DNA from: Bacillota bacterium
GTDB taxonomy: Bacteria > Bacillota > Clostridia > Acetivibrionales > DTU013
Length of the DNA stretch: 63,959 bases
Direction of reading: 5' to 3'
NCBI GenBank assembly: GCA_023411715.1
Contig: JAEYOM010000113.1
Span: 1-63,959 of the forward strand
In this document: positions 1 to 7,402 of the stretch, one piece after another
Position numbering within the stretch: position 1 is the first letter of the stretch
How the letters are laid out: each line of letters opens with the position of its first letter
The notes under the pieces: model-generated
What the model was told of the DNA's origin: nothing
What the model saw: only the letters and a program-made list of their open reading frames with translations
Databases searched by the model: none
Translations under genes and position numbers: made by a program

Positions 1-2
1 AT

Positions 3-53
3 GCCTTGAGGATACAAAAAAGATGCCGCATCAAGCTGGTATCCCCTTGGCGG
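3..53 (+). repeat. Conserved element left end, copy A
   Basis: This 51-bp block starts with GCCTTGAG and ends with CCTTGGCGG. The same start, end and exact length recur at 4437-4487 and 7145-7195. The two preceding bases (AT) match the rlmD tail that precedes the other copies, so another rlmD tail probably lies just off the left edge. The first 22 bp also match, inverted, the motif at 7025-7066. Confidence 0.7.
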
Positions 54-345
54 TGGAGTATATTGGGACAAATTGCAGCTACTGAACCTATTTTTTCGCA
101 CACGATGCTATACTTTTTCAGAAAGAAATTACGTATGTTCGCATTTCTAAATTGTTGCCTCAAATGCACTGCTTATCTCTTCAGATAGTCTCTATTAAAA
201 TTGTAAGCAATAAAACCCTCAGGCTGTAATTCATTTGAAGGCTTTATTCGTTACAATTTAACTTTTCTAATTTTCAGAGATATTCTGGTTTGATAGTTGC
301 CGATATCTCCTTAGCATTAGAAACGCAGCCTGTCAATTATGTATT
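54..345. other. Intergenic, no gene recognised
   Basis: This AT-rich stretch follows the element end. The plus-strand reading frame across it begins inside the end repeat, has no ribosome binding site and resembles nothing known to me. I see no convincing promoter or terminator. Confidence 0.4.
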
Positions 346-624
346 TTATCTTTTCTTTTGAAATATCCATATCATGATATCTTCAGTCATTCTTAGCATC
401 ATAAGAGAATCTTCTTTGGAAGGGATTTCAACAGTACCTTCTTGTCTGTGAGTTCCATAATTCGATAACATGGAATATATGCTGTAAATGTCGCGAGTTT
501 TTTTATAGTTTCCACCCGCATTTTTTTCAAAAAAATCTGCCCGCTCATTTTTCCCTAATCCATCTAAATGCCTTTTAATATCTTGCATATTGGTATCACT
601 AAGTTCTTCTGAAACGGCTGCCAC
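346..624 (-). CDS. Hypothetical protein, probably a truncated gene
   Basis: This is a 92-residue acidic and lysine-rich frame beginning with GTG and lacking a clear ribosome binding site. The same frame stays open upstream to an in-frame TGA about 40 bases before the GTG. That suggests the surviving C-terminal part of a longer protein rather than a complete small gene. No signal peptide or membrane segment is visible, and I recognise no family. It lies 104 bp downstream of def on the same strand at the outer end of the integrated element, where partial genes are expected. Confidence 0.35.
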   Translation of the reverse strand: MAAVSEELSDTNMQDIKRHLDGLGKNERADFFEKNAGGNYKKTRDIYSIYSMLSNYGTHRQEGTVEIPSKEDSLMMLRMTEDIMIWIFQKKR

Positions 625-728
625 ACCACGAAACCATTTTGATTCACTGGTTTGAGTCTTTCAAAAAAAGTGCTATGGATAGAAAGATAAACGTCCTTTC
701 ATAATAATTCGCCTAAGCGTTATAAATA

Positions 729-1178
729 CTACAAATATTCGGTAACTAAATCAGTAAAAAGTATACCTTCTAAATGGTCTATTTCATGGCAGAAACATTT
801 TGCTAAATCTCCTGTACCTGTCAATGTAATTTCCTCTCCATTTTCATTTAAGGCTTGTACTGTTACCTTCTCAGGTCTTATTAACTTTCCCCATTTATTT
901 GGAATACTCAAACAACCTTCTACAACTTCTTGTGTTCCTTCTTGTCCAATTATCTTTGGGTTTACTAATTTTATAAGTCCATGTCCCATATCGATTACAA
1001 CCAATCGCTTCAATATGCCTATTTGTGGAGCAGCTAACCCTCCACCATTTTCTGTGTTATACATGGTATCAGCCATATCATTTAATATTTGTCTTATTTT
1101 ATCATCTACAACTTCAACTATCTTGCTCTTTTTTCTTAATATTTTATCATCAAACGTTCTAATTTGCCTTAATGCCAT
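729..1178 (-). CDS. def: Peptide deformylase
   Basis: Peptide deformylase removes the formyl group from the N-terminal methionine of new proteins in the cytoplasm. The 149 residues carry all three family motifs: GGGLAAPQIG (45-54), EGCLSIP (87-93) and HEIDHLEG (131-138). These give the metal ligands Cys89, His131 and His135 and the catalytic Glu132. The length matches the short clostridial type. It starts directly next to the stop of the XRE gene (1179), so the two are co-transcribed. Its place in an integrated element, away from fmt and priA, suggests an accessory second deformylase. Such copies can protect against deformylase inhibitors, but that role is only inferred here. Confidence 0.93.
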   Translation of the reverse strand: MALRQIRTFDDKILRKKSKIVEVVDDKIRQILNDMADTMYNTENGGGLAAPQIGILKRLVVIDMGHGLIKLVNPKIIGQEGTQEVVEGCLSIPNKWGKLIRPEKVTVQALNENGEEITLTGTGDLAKCFCHEIDHLEGILFTDLVTEYL

Positions 1179-1415
1179 TTAAACCACACCTCTGCTTTGC
1201 TCAGCTCTTGATTTTCTTTCACTTTTTTCAAAAAGAAAAACTTCCTCTATGGTACTACGGAATACTTTAGCAATGTCATAAGCCAACCATATAGATGGTT
1301 CAAACTTTTCTGCTTCAATAGCATTAATTGCTTGTCTTGATACACCTACAAGTTCACCTAATTGTTCTTGGGTTAGCCCCAACTCTTCACGAAATTGTTT
1401 TAATTTATTTTTCAT
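1179..1415 (-). CDS. XRE-family helix-turn-helix regulator
   Basis: This 78-residue protein is almost entirely a Cro/C1-type helix-turn-helix domain (about residues 3-57), with the typical 'LTQEQLGELVGVSRQAI' core. It resembles the small YgzD/HipB-like single-domain repressors. The start is set by an AGGAGTGATAATTA leader ahead of ATG. It heads a two-gene unit with def and faces a consensus promoter with a palindrome between promoter and start (1429-1480), so autoregulation is likely. Regulation of def is inferred from the operon. No ligand-binding domain is present. Confidence 0.88.
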   Translation of the reverse strand: MKNKLKQFREELGLTQEQLGELVGVSRQAINAIEAEKFEPSIWLAYDIAKVFRSTIEEVFLFEKSERKSRAEQSRGVV

Positions 1416-1428
1416 TAATTATCACTCC

Positions 1429-1480
1429 TGTAATGTTTACCTTACATTATTAATATAATATTACTTCAATTTTATGTCAA
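1429..1480 (-). promoter_or_regulatory. Promoter and probable operator of the XRE-def operon
   Basis: Read on the minus strand, a perfect -35 TTGACA (1475-1480) is separated by 17 nt from a -10 TATATT (1452-1457). Immediately downstream is an inverted repeat, TAATGT-N7-ACATTA (1431-1449), placed between the -10 box and the ribosome binding site. That is where a small XRE repressor would bind to control its own operon. The assignment of this repressor to this site is inference. Confidence 0.7.
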
Positions 1481-1627
1481 GTCACCCTTGTATGATATAT
1501 TAAATAAACTTCGTCTTAAAATACTTTTACGACGTATTATAAGGATATCATAATATCTTGATATCGAAAACAAGCCAAACAATGACAGGATGGACATGCA
1601 GACTACTGAAAAACAAGTGATTTTTAG

Positions 1628-1726
1628 CAAGCGCCTCTTTTTTCCCTTCGCTGTCCTTTAGGTACGAATGATAGAACCTTTTACACGGAATTCAAGTCCG
1701 GCGTGACGGTGGATGTAGAAACATAG
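1628..1726 (+). pseudogene. Possible C-terminal remnant of a site-specific recombinase
   Basis: A 32-codon frame without a start ends in 'FYTEFKSGVTVDVET' followed by TAG. The pattern of an aromatic residue, F-x-SG and alternating valines resembles, by eye, the C-terminal beta-hairpin found in some large serine recombinases. If correct, it is the only trace of an integrase in the three elements. It is too short for firm identification. The rest of 1481-1738 holds nothing else that I recognise. Confidence 0.2.
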
Positions 1727-1738
1727 CATAAAAGGAAC

Positions 1739-1773
1739 AAGGCACTCTACGAAGTTTGAGCGTAGGGTGCCTT
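1739..1773 (-). terminator. Hairpin terminator after the MBL-fold gene
   Basis: A 13-bp stem (AAGGCACTCTACG paired with CGTAGGGTGCCTT, one wobble) closes an 9-nt loop. On the minus strand it is followed by a T-rich run, and on the plus strand by CACTTTTTT, so it may act in both directions. It lies 31 bp beyond the stop of the gene at 1804. Confidence 0.65.
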
Positions 1774-1803
1774 GCACTTTTTTCTGTTATCGAATTATGC
1801 CAC

Positions 1804-2565
1804 TTACAGCCATACTGCCCAGTCGCCATAATGGAATGTTCCGCTTCCGTGATGAAGTTTTCCCTCTTGTTTAAGCTGTCGAAAAGCATCTCGCATTTGG
1901 TTTAAAATTTCCGGTTGTATATCCAAGTTGTGGTGTGCGGGGAATACCCGTTTCACCGGCAAAACAGAGATTTTTTCCAAGGATTCCAGATAAGCCGCCG
2001 GGTCTGTGGAGGGATAGTATGCAAACAAGGTGTCCTTATAAACAAGATCGCCGGTAAAAAGATAGCCGCGCTCTTTTTCCCAAAAGCACATATGCCCCGG
2101 GGAGTGCCCCGGCGTATGCAGTATTTCAATGACTCGACCGCCGATGTCAATCACATCGCCGTCGTGCAAGGCCCGTGTGGGCGTACCTTGAAAAAACTCA
2201 TAGGTGTTGACATCGTATCCATTTGGTAAATCACAACGATCAACCACCATATTACGGATCGTATCCATTGTAAGAGGGAACCCGCCCGAAAGCCAGTCCA
2301 GTTCCGCCTCATGGGCGTAAAAATCAGGATAGTATTTGTGCCCTCCGATATGGTCCCAATGAATATGTGTAGCTATGGCAGATATGGGTTTATCCGTCAG
2401 CTTTTCCACTTCTTCGGATATGTCGAAAATGCCAAGCCCGGTGTCAATGAGCAAGCTTTGTTTGCTTCCGTTCAAAAGGTAACAATGTGTTTCTTCCCAA
2501 TGCCTGTATTCGCTGATGATATATGTATCCGTGTCAACGCGGTCTATGGTAAACCAATCACTCAT
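1804..2565 (-). CDS. MBL-fold metallo-hydrolase
   Basis: A 253-residue metallo-beta-lactamase-fold hydrolase of the glyoxalase II-like group. The zinc motif is THIHWDHIGG (His67, His69, Asp71, His72); further ligands lie in 'HTPGHSPGH', 'FTGDLVY' and the C-terminal 'FPAHHN'. The family hydrolyses thioesters, lactones or phosphoesters; the substrate cannot be read from sequence. The chosen ATG overlaps the last 8 bases of the GrpB gene and has GGAAA upstream; a longer in-frame extension upstream is unlikely because it would lie wholly within that gene. It is the last of three overlapping genes, which suggests translational coupling. Confidence 0.88.
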   Translation of the reverse strand: MSDWFTIDRVDTDTYIISEYRHWEETHCYLLNGSKQSLLIDTGLGIFDISEEVEKLTDKPISAIATHIHWDHIGGHKYYPDFYAHEAELDWLSGGFPLTMDTIRNMVVDRCDLPNGYDVNTYEFFQGTPTRALHDGDVIDIGGRVIEILHTPGHSPGHMCFWEKERGYLFTGDLVYKDTLFAYYPSTDPAAYLESLEKISVLPVKRVFPAHHNLDIQPEILNQMRDAFRQLKQEGKLHHGSGTFHYGDWAVWL

Positions 2566-3124
2566 TATATTTTTCCTTTCCGTACTGCTCGATTGCATTC
2601 TGTGTATACTTCCGTACAAATTTGGTTTTCCGCTCTGTGTATCCGTCCCGATCATGCTTGAACGGTTTCCAAAGGGACAACTTAAGTCGCTCATAATCCT
2701 TTGCAATTTCGGGATGTTCGTTCAGATAATCCCGGAAATACAGCTCGTCGTGATCGCCGAATTTTCTCAAGTGCAGATGGAATACCTGCTCGGCAAAGCC
2801 GTCCGGCGTATATCCCTTGTTAAAATCCATGCGGGTTTCATTCTGCGCCATACACAAATAGCCGTTCTTTAACAGCAGTTCCTTTATTGTTTGATGATTC
2901 TTAAACGGGGCTTCTACTAAAATATCAACAATCGGTTTTGCCCAGATTTCTTTGATGGCCGTACTTCCAATGTGATAAATTCGAATGGTCTTCGGCAGAA
3001 ATGAGAACAAAAACTCCTGTTCTTCATGATACCAGTCCTTCCAGTATTCCTTGTGCTCCGTTAACTGAATAGGGAACAGTTCCCACAGTTCCTGAAGTGT
3101 CATTTCCGACAACGGTTTACGCAT
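2558..3124 (-). CDS. GrpB/UPF0157 family protein (nucleotidyltransferase fold)
   Basis: A 188-residue member of the GrpB/UPF0157 family, a nucleotidyltransferase-fold group related to dephospho-CoA kinase extensions. The signature 'HIGSTAIKEI' (51-60) followed by 'KPIVDILV' (63-70) carries the GST and acidic residue typical of the fold. Members are frequent in accessory regions next to resistance-type genes; no reaction is established. It overlaps the nucleotidyltransferase gene upstream by 8 bases and the MBL gene downstream by 8 bases, so the three are one translational unit. Confidence 0.85.
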   Translation of the reverse strand: MRKPLSEMTLQELWELFPIQLTEHKEYWKDWYHEEQEFLFSFLPKTIRIYHIGSTAIKEIWAKPIVDILVEAPFKNHQTIKELLLKNGYLCMAQNETRMDFNKGYTPDGFAEQVFHLHLRKFGDHDELYFRDYLNEHPEIAKDYERLKLSLWKPFKHDRDGYTERKTKFVRKYTQNAIEQYGKEKYNE

Positions 3125-3833
3125 CAGAACACCCGCTTTTCATATGAGTTCTTGTTTCATCCGGTTGGTATTCTGTAATCAAATGCAACGCCCACCGGAA
3201 AAGTTGCCCGGAAAGCTGGTCAAAATCAGCTTGTGCCAAATTAGCCTGCTGTTTTAGGGCAGCCGCAGTTTCAAGTATTTCGCGTTCCGGTTGCTGCAGA
3301 ACCGAAAGCAATTCCGTTTTCCTCTTTCGATAGGTTCCTGTCTGGAGAAAGAAAACCGCCTGAACGATAAAAGTTGACGATTTATACAATGCCTTCAGCA
3401 ATTCACCGTCCTTCTCATGTACCATGTTATGCCCGCACATGTGGTAAATATTGCAGGCTCCGATTCGGACAGCCCGGCGGACGTCTTCCTTGCCAATCAG
3501 CTCTTTCAGAAAATCAATGTTACCGAGAATCGTTGTGGTATCGTAATAAAACTGGAACAAATCGAAGCGTTCCCAGTTTTTCAGTTCCTGAAGGCCGGAA
3601 ATAAATCCGCATATTTTTTCTCGGTTTGGAAGCGAATCCAGCATAGTACCATATGTTTTTAAATCCTCGGGTTCTGCGTGATCAAGTATCACAACCATAT
3701 CAATATCGCTGTTGTCCGTCGCTTCTCCACGACCGTAACTGCCCTGCAATCCGACGAAAGCCAGCCGAGAACCGAACAGACTCTTAAGTTTGCTTAAGTA
3801 TTGTTGTATCCATGTATCAATATTAACTTGCAT
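3117..3833 (-). CDS. Nucleotidyltransferase-domain protein (aminoglycoside-type)
   Basis: A 238-residue protein with an N-terminal DNA polymerase beta-like nucleotidyltransferase domain. The motif GSYGRGEATDNSDID (31-45) supplies the GS pair and two catalytic aspartates (Asp43, Asp45). The remaining part is helical, as in kanamycin or streptomycin nucleotidyltransferases and in related uncharacterised proteins. The start has AAAAGGAGAAATC ahead of ATG. It is first in the three-gene overlapping unit. An antibiotic-modifying role is possible, but nothing in the sequence specifies a substrate. Confidence 0.85.
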   Translation of the reverse strand: MQVNIDTWIQQYLSKLKSLFGSRLAFVGLQGSYGRGEATDNSDIDMVVILDHAEPEDLKTYGTMLDSLPNREKICGFISGLQELKNWERFDLFQFYYDTTTILGNIDFLKELIGKEDVRRAVRIGACNIYHMCGHNMVHEKDGELLKALYKSSTFIVQAVFFLQTGTYRKRKTELLSVLQQPEREILETAAALKQQANLAQADFDQLSGQLFRWALHLITEYQPDETRTHMKSGCSDA

Positions 3834-3844
3834 GATTTCTCCTT

Positions 3845-4048
3845 TTAGGTTTCGCTTGATTCTTCACTTTCTAACAATTGAAATGCTTGCCAATTATCCA
3901 TAAACTCTCTATGGAATTCTCTTTGAGAAAGAGGTTTCTTGTTATTAGGAGTTAACTGCACATAAATTGTATAAGCTGCTGCTTGAATACTTATACGTTG
4001 CTCTTGCACAATTTCCCCTATGATTTCAGAATCGTGAGGTGTAAGCAT
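3845..4048 (-). CDS. Small hypothetical protein
   Basis: A 67-residue soluble protein starting at an ATG preceded by GAAGGGAGAGCTTAAG; an ATG six codons further upstream has no comparable site. It is acidic at its C-terminus and has no Cys pair, signal peptide or membrane segment. It ends 11 bp before the nucleotidyltransferase start on the same strand and probably shares its transcript. I recognise no family. Confidence 0.55.
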   Translation of the reverse strand: MLTPHDSEIIGEIVQEQRISIQAAAYTIYVQLTPNNKKPLSQREFHREFMDNWQAFQLLESEESSET

Positions 4049-4368
4049 CTTAAGCTCTCCCTTCATTAATAAATTCCTACTACAATATTACAGCAGGTTG
4101 GAAGCACGTCAGCCAGGCGCGCTTTTTTCCATCTCTTGCCTAAGCTATAATAAGGGGGGTAATTGGTCTGTTTATTGCTACAGTAACAGCATATTTTGTG
4201 CAAACATCCAACCTGACCACACAACCTCGCCACGCGAACCGCTGACTCTAGGTCGTACACACGCGAAGTCGTGACATCTAAATCGTCCATTTGCGTCCAA
4301 AATCCGCACTCTGGACTTGTTCCCACGAACCAATAAAATTACGATTTTCAATCACTCGATTTTTTACA
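4049..4368. other. Right end of the outer element, no gene recognised
   Basis: An 86-codon minus-strand frame crosses this stretch, but its product has no family resemblance, starts with GTG without a binding site and has odd composition. The block contains several short GC-rich inverted words (for example CTCGCCACGCGA) unlike the AT-rich flanks. Those could be recombinase or transfer sites, but I cannot assign them. Confidence 0.3.
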
Positions 4369-4439
4369 TCAAAATCCCGAAAACGGCTTATCCGCTGGGC
4401 TTTTCGCCCTCTCAATAAAACAAACCACTTCTGTGTGCC
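4369..4439 (-). pseudogene. Orphan rlmD 3' tail (attachment-site remnant)
   Basis: Read on the minus strand, GG then CAC ACA GAA continues in frame to a TGA and encodes HTEVVCFIERAKSPADKP plus SGF. The start matches the end of the intact RlmD at 18631 (HTESVVRIERG). There is no gene body upstream: the sequence abruptly changes to the 51-bp element end. This is what a target-gene 3' end looks like after an element inserts and supplies a replacement tail. Confidence 0.7.
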
Positions 4440-4487
4440 TTGAGTGGGCAATAATGATGTTGTTTGATGCTGGCGCCCCCTTGGCGG
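4437..4487 (+). repeat. Conserved element left end, copy B
   Basis: GCCTTGAG at the start and CCTTGGCGG at the end are identical to copies A (3-53) and C (7145-7195), with the same 51-bp length. The middle is more diverged than in the other two copies. It directly abuts the rlmD tail at 4369-4439. Confidence 0.7.
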
Positions 4488-4501
4488 AAGTATAAATTAC
4501 T

Positions 4502-5005
4502 CTAATTATTATTGCTATATTTATCTGCATTACAAAAGTTTCCACTTAAACTTGCCTGCTGTAGGATATGATTCTCCATTGCTTTTAACCATTGCCTTTT
4601 CTTTGTTTTAGGAGACAATTCACACATGCAATCCAACACATAAGCTGTAAAAATATATCTATGGCTGCTTTTTATTATTCTTGGCGGTTTTGGCCCCCTA
4701 TACCTATGTTTTCCATAGGCAATTCCCTGAATAGCGGGAAAAGGCTCCGATATTCGCTTACCAAAGCTGATTGATTCCGGAATAGTATTACAAACAGGAA
4801 TGTTCCAAATAATCCAATGATTATATCTCCCGATTATCGGTATGTCTAAATCATCTAGCATAATTGCAATAGATTTTGCTGCTGGATGAATGTTATCCAG
4901 TTTAAGTTCCGGTGAATTATCTTCCCCTCTTCCTGTATATCGAACCGGGATCCTCGTGCCTTCCTTAAAAGCTTTACTTGTCAGTTTCAGCTTTTTCTCC
5001 TCCAT
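4502..5005 (-). CDS. YbhB/YbcL-family Raf kinase inhibitor-like protein
   Basis: A 167-residue member of the bacterial phosphatidylethanolamine-binding-protein (YbhB/YbcL) family. Recognisable are 'TSKAFKEGTRIP' near the start, 'GEDNSPELKL', 'IAIMLDDLDIPI' and the 'HWIIWNIP' strand that lines the ligand pocket. Family members are small cytoplasmic or periplasmic beta proteins with no settled biochemical role in bacteria. The start has AAGGTGAGAAT before ATG. It is alone, 99 bp from the end of the dehydrogenase gene, and sits just inside the left end of its element. Confidence 0.87.
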   Translation of the reverse strand: MEEKKLKLTSKAFKEGTRIPVRYTGRGEDNSPELKLDNIHPAAKSIAIMLDDLDIPIIGRYNHWIIWNIPVCNTIPESISFGKRISEPFPAIQGIAYGKHRYRGPKPPRIIKSSHRYIFTAYVLDCMCELSPKTKKRQWLKAMENHILQQASLSGNFCNADKYSNNN

Positions 5006-5103
5006 ATTCTCACCTTACATTTGCATTTGTCTTTTTAATTCCATCTGAATTCTTGCAATACCACTCATTCTTATTTTTGTTGGAAGTAATCGCAAAAGAT
5101 TGT

Positions 5104-5781
5104 TTAAACACCCGGGATTATAACTTCTTTGTTTTGCATAAACTTCTTATACGCTATATTAGCTACTTTATCAGCAGACATCGCGTTTTTAGGTATACTC
5201 TTACCTGCACGATGAAAGAATTCAGTTTTTGTGGCACCAGGACACAATACGCATACTTTTACACCCATTTTTATTGCTTCATATCGAATTGCTTTACTAA
5301 AGCTGTATACAAAAGACTTACTCGCATAATAGGTACTTGTATATGGGCCTGGTTGAAATGCTCCTGTTGATGCGACATTTAAGATCCTTCCATCCTTTTT
5401 CTTATACATATCTGCAAGGAATAACTTGGTTAAGTCCACCAAAGTAAGTATATTCAACATCAACATATTCTCTTCCTGCTGCAAACTGACTTCTTCTATT
5501 GGACCTACAACACCAACACCTGCATTATTGACTAATATAGGAATATCAATATTCATTTCTTTAATTTGATCATATACCTTTTGGGCTGAACCATTTTCAC
5601 ATAAATTCTGTTCTATGGTTCTGATGTCTACATTAAAATCTTTCTTTAAACTATTCTTAGCATTTTGCAGCTTATCCTTGTTTCCCGAAACAATAATAAC
5701 CCCAAATTGATTACTGGCAAAAATTCTTGCCAATTCATACCCGATACCACTCGAACCACCTGTTATTAATACATATTTCAT
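5104..5781 (-). CDS. Short-chain dehydrogenase/reductase
   Basis: A 225-residue classical short-chain dehydrogenase. The N-terminal Rossmann motif is TGGSSGIGYE, followed by 'LVNNAGVGVVG' (NNAG structural motif), a serine in 'LNVASTG' and the catalytic YxxxK in 'YYASKSF'. It should use NAD(P)H to interconvert a carbonyl and an alcohol; the substrate is unknown. The start was placed at the ATG preceded by GGAAAGGAGTTTCTGAT, 16 codons into the longest frame. It lies 59 bp downstream of a Crp/Fnr gene on the same strand, so that regulator probably controls it. Confidence 0.9.
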   Translation of the reverse strand: MKYVLITGGSSGIGYELARIFASNQFGVIIVSGNKDKLQNAKNSLKKDFNVDIRTIEQNLCENGSAQKVYDQIKEMNIDIPILVNNAGVGVVGPIEEVSLQQEENMLMLNILTLVDLTKLFLADMYKKKDGRILNVASTGAFQPGPYTSTYYASKSFVYSFSKAIRYEAIKMGVKVCVLCPGATKTEFFHRAGKSIPKNAMSADKVANIAYKKFMQNKEVIIPGV

Positions 5782-5840
5782 ATCAGAAACTCCTTTCCAT
5801 TTCCTATATTCTAAAAGAGAAAGAAGCATCTGTAATTCAC

Positions 5841-6434
5841 CTATGTCAATTTTTTTCTAAATTTTATTGATTTTTTTATCCTACTTAATGAACTCTCTCT
5901 TATGCCTATATATGAAGCAATATATTTCTGATTTATTGGTTGATTCAGCTTGGGAAACTGCCCCAGGAATAATCTGTAGCGTTCTTCAGCACTTGTCATG
6001 ACTAAATCCCTGGCCTTCTTTTCCAAATCTTCCACTACCCTTAAGGCGTATTGGCTAATTGCTTTAAATATGCCATTATCTTTTTCCATAGCCTTGCTTA
6101 AAACACCATACGAAATCTGAATACATTTGCAATCCTCCAAGCATTCAATATTAAAAGAAGATGGGCTATTTGTCCTAAAACCCTCTGTTGAAAAAAATTC
6201 ATTTTCACAAGTAAAGCATTTTGTAATATCATGTCCTTTTTCATCAATATAGTAACCTCTAACTAATCCCTGAATAACAAAATACATATTAGAAGAGCTG
6301 TCACCTTGCAAAAGAACATTGGTTCCTTTTAGGAAATTTATAAATGTACAACACTCATCAAGGATCTGTTTAGCAGATTCATTAATATTAAAATTGATTC
6401 CTTTTTCCAACAGTATACTTGCTTTCTGAACCAC
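5841..6434 (-). CDS. Crp/Fnr-family transcriptional regulator
   Basis: A 197-residue regulator with an N-terminal cyclic-nucleotide-binding-like beta barrel ('GTNVLLQGDSSSNMYFVIQGLVRGYYID') and a C-terminal region ending in a helix-turn-helix ('YIASYIGIRESSLSRIKKSI'). There is no N-terminal Cys cluster for an iron-sulfur centre, so it is not a canonical Fnr. GGGAGGATGATATT precedes a GTG, which I prefer as start; an ATG nine codons upstream is the alternative. It resembles regulators commonly found next to a dehydrogenase or multidrug pump. Its likely target is the dehydrogenase gene that follows. Confidence 0.85.
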   Translation of the reverse strand: MVQKASILLEKGINFNINESAKQILDECCTFINFLKGTNVLLQGDSSSNMYFVIQGLVRGYYIDEKGHDITKCFTCENEFFSTEGFRTNSPSSFNIECLEDCKCIQISYGVLSKAMEKDNGIFKAISQYALRVVEDLEKKARDLVMTSAEERYRLFLGQFPKLNQPINQKYIASYIGIRESSLSRIKKSIKFRKKLT

Positions 6435-6520
6435 AATATCATCCTCCCGGCATGATATCATTAAGCTAAAAAATTATATTACTCTGCATCTTTCTATACT
6501 CTCTTCAACTATAAATGTAA

Positions 6521-6945
6521 TTATTCCAACCTCTCTAAAATGCTTTTTACTTTTTCTGTAATATACTTTGAGTGTGTTTTCTTTTGACCAAACTCCCAAT
6601 CACCCCAAGCCTTATATACAGATTCAGCTATAAAACCCCATGGTATCTGCTTTGCTCCTTATAATACCCACCATCTCCAGAATTCGTTTACCTTTATGCA
6701 ACCATTCAAATTTTGTTAAAATGTCAACCACATGCAGAATATCATACCAAAGCAATGGGGCTTTTAGCTTCTGGAATCCGCTTCCCATTACAAACATATA
6801 AGGTCTTCGCTCTTTTCTTTGCTCCCACAATGAAAGCAACACTTCTGCGCCATTGATAGCTTTTCTTTGCCATATAATTCAACTCCGTTTTTTCAAAATA
6901 ATCCATTATTATTTTATCACATAAATTTAAGGAATTTAGCAAATC
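6521..6945 (-). pseudogene. Frameshifted clostridial conserved hypothetical gene
   Basis: Three minus-strand frames together give one protein C-terminus. One frame holds 'LLSLWEQRKERRPYMF', then 'KLKAPLLWYDILHVVDIL'. After 'SKADTMG' the reading continues in another frame as 'FIAESVYKAWGDWEFGQK' to a TAA at 6521. The upstream part in a third frame (from about 6942) is less clear. This resembles the C-terminus of a conserved clostridial family of about 300 residues that I recall from many genomes without a known function. At least one, probably two, frameshifts and an N-terminal truncation make it inactive. Confidence 0.6.
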
Positions 6946-7024
6946 ATTTGCTTATGCTAAATCTAGCGATGAGTAAAATTAATAATTCAAATCGGAAATA
7001 TAACTGTATACATGTATTTAAGCT

Positions 7025-7066
7025 CTATGTCATCTTTTTTATATCCTCAAGGGTTACTTGATAATT
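7025..7066 (-). repeat. Element right-end motif, copy 1
   Basis: This 42-bp block matches 18546-18587 at 39 of 42 positions by eye, in the same orientation. Both copies lie exactly 43 nt past an rlmD stop codon. Read on the minus strand it contains CCTTGAGGATATAAAAAAG, an inverted copy of the first part of the left-end repeats. Confidence 0.7.
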
Positions 7067-7109
7067 ACAGCAACATTAATTCAAGCTAAAGCCTTTATTT
7101 TCAAGGGTT

Positions 7110-7147
7110 TCAAGCACGTTCGATCCTTGTGACATTTTCTGTATGCC
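7110..7147 (-). pseudogene. Orphan rlmD 3' tail (attachment-site remnant)
   Basis: On the minus strand GG then CAT ACA GAA runs to a TGA and encodes HTENVTRIERA, against HTESVVRIERG at the end of intact RlmD. The shared nucleotides GGCATACAGAAA mark the likely crossover region. Upstream of it the sequence switches to the conserved element end at 7145 rather than to rlmD, so this is a displaced tail left at an old junction. Confidence 0.75.
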
Positions 7148-7195
7148 TTGAGTGTACAAAAAAGATGCCGGTAGGCCCTGGTAGGGCCTTGGCGG
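7145..7195 (+). repeat. Conserved element left end, copy C
   Basis: This is the third copy of the 51-bp end: GCCTTGAG at the start, a TACAAAAAAGATGCCG core shared with copy A, and CCTTGGCGG at the end. The 207 bp that follow, up to the racemase stop, hold no feature that I recognise. Confidence 0.7.
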
Positions 7196-7402
7196 AAGGG
7201 TATTTTTTACAAAAATAGATACTAGTTAGTAAAAATTGTGTACAATAAAGCTTTTAAATTTCTTGCAGTTTGGGAATTAATTTGCTTCATGATTTTGTTG
7301 TTTGGAAAGAAGCTATTTCTTTTGGCTGCTTACAAAAATTGCCACAGCTTGGGAATGAGGCATGTTAAAGTCGTATAAACTCTTTGAAAATCAGAACTTT
7401 AA

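Larger units (their letters stand above)
3..4439. mobile_element. Outer integrated element at the rlmD 3' end (inferred)
   Basis: The segment runs from a conserved left end (3-53) to an orphan rlmD 3' tail (4369-4439). It contains a truncated unknown gene, def, an XRE regulator, an MBL-fold hydrolase, a GrpB-family gene, a nucleotidyltransferase and a small unknown gene, all on the minus strand and AT-rich compared with the chromosome right of 18.6 kb. No integrase is intact; at most a possible recombinase tail is present at 1628-1726. Its right end lacks the 42-bp motif shared by the two inner elements, so it may belong to a different element family that uses the same target. The boundaries are inferred from repeats only. 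Confidence 0.5.
4437..7147. mobile_element. Middle integrated element at the rlmD 3' end (inferred)
   Basis: This 2.7-kb segment is bounded by the conserved left end (4437-4487) and by an rlmD tail (7110-7147) with the shared 42-bp right-end motif (7025-7066). It carries a YbhB-like gene, a short-chain dehydrogenase, a Crp/Fnr regulator and a frameshifted gene. It has no recombinase or mobility gene, so it would be a passive, trans-mobilised element or a deletion remnant. Confidence 0.55.

Noticed and set aside
6..188. 60-codon plus-strand frame at the left edge
   Set aside because: It starts inside the conserved element-end repeat, has no ribosome binding site and no family resemblance.
4066..4326. 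86-codon minus-strand frame between the small gene at 3845 and the rlmD tail
   Set aside because: It has a GTG start without binding site, atypical composition and no recognisable domain; it overlaps the start of the better-supported small gene.
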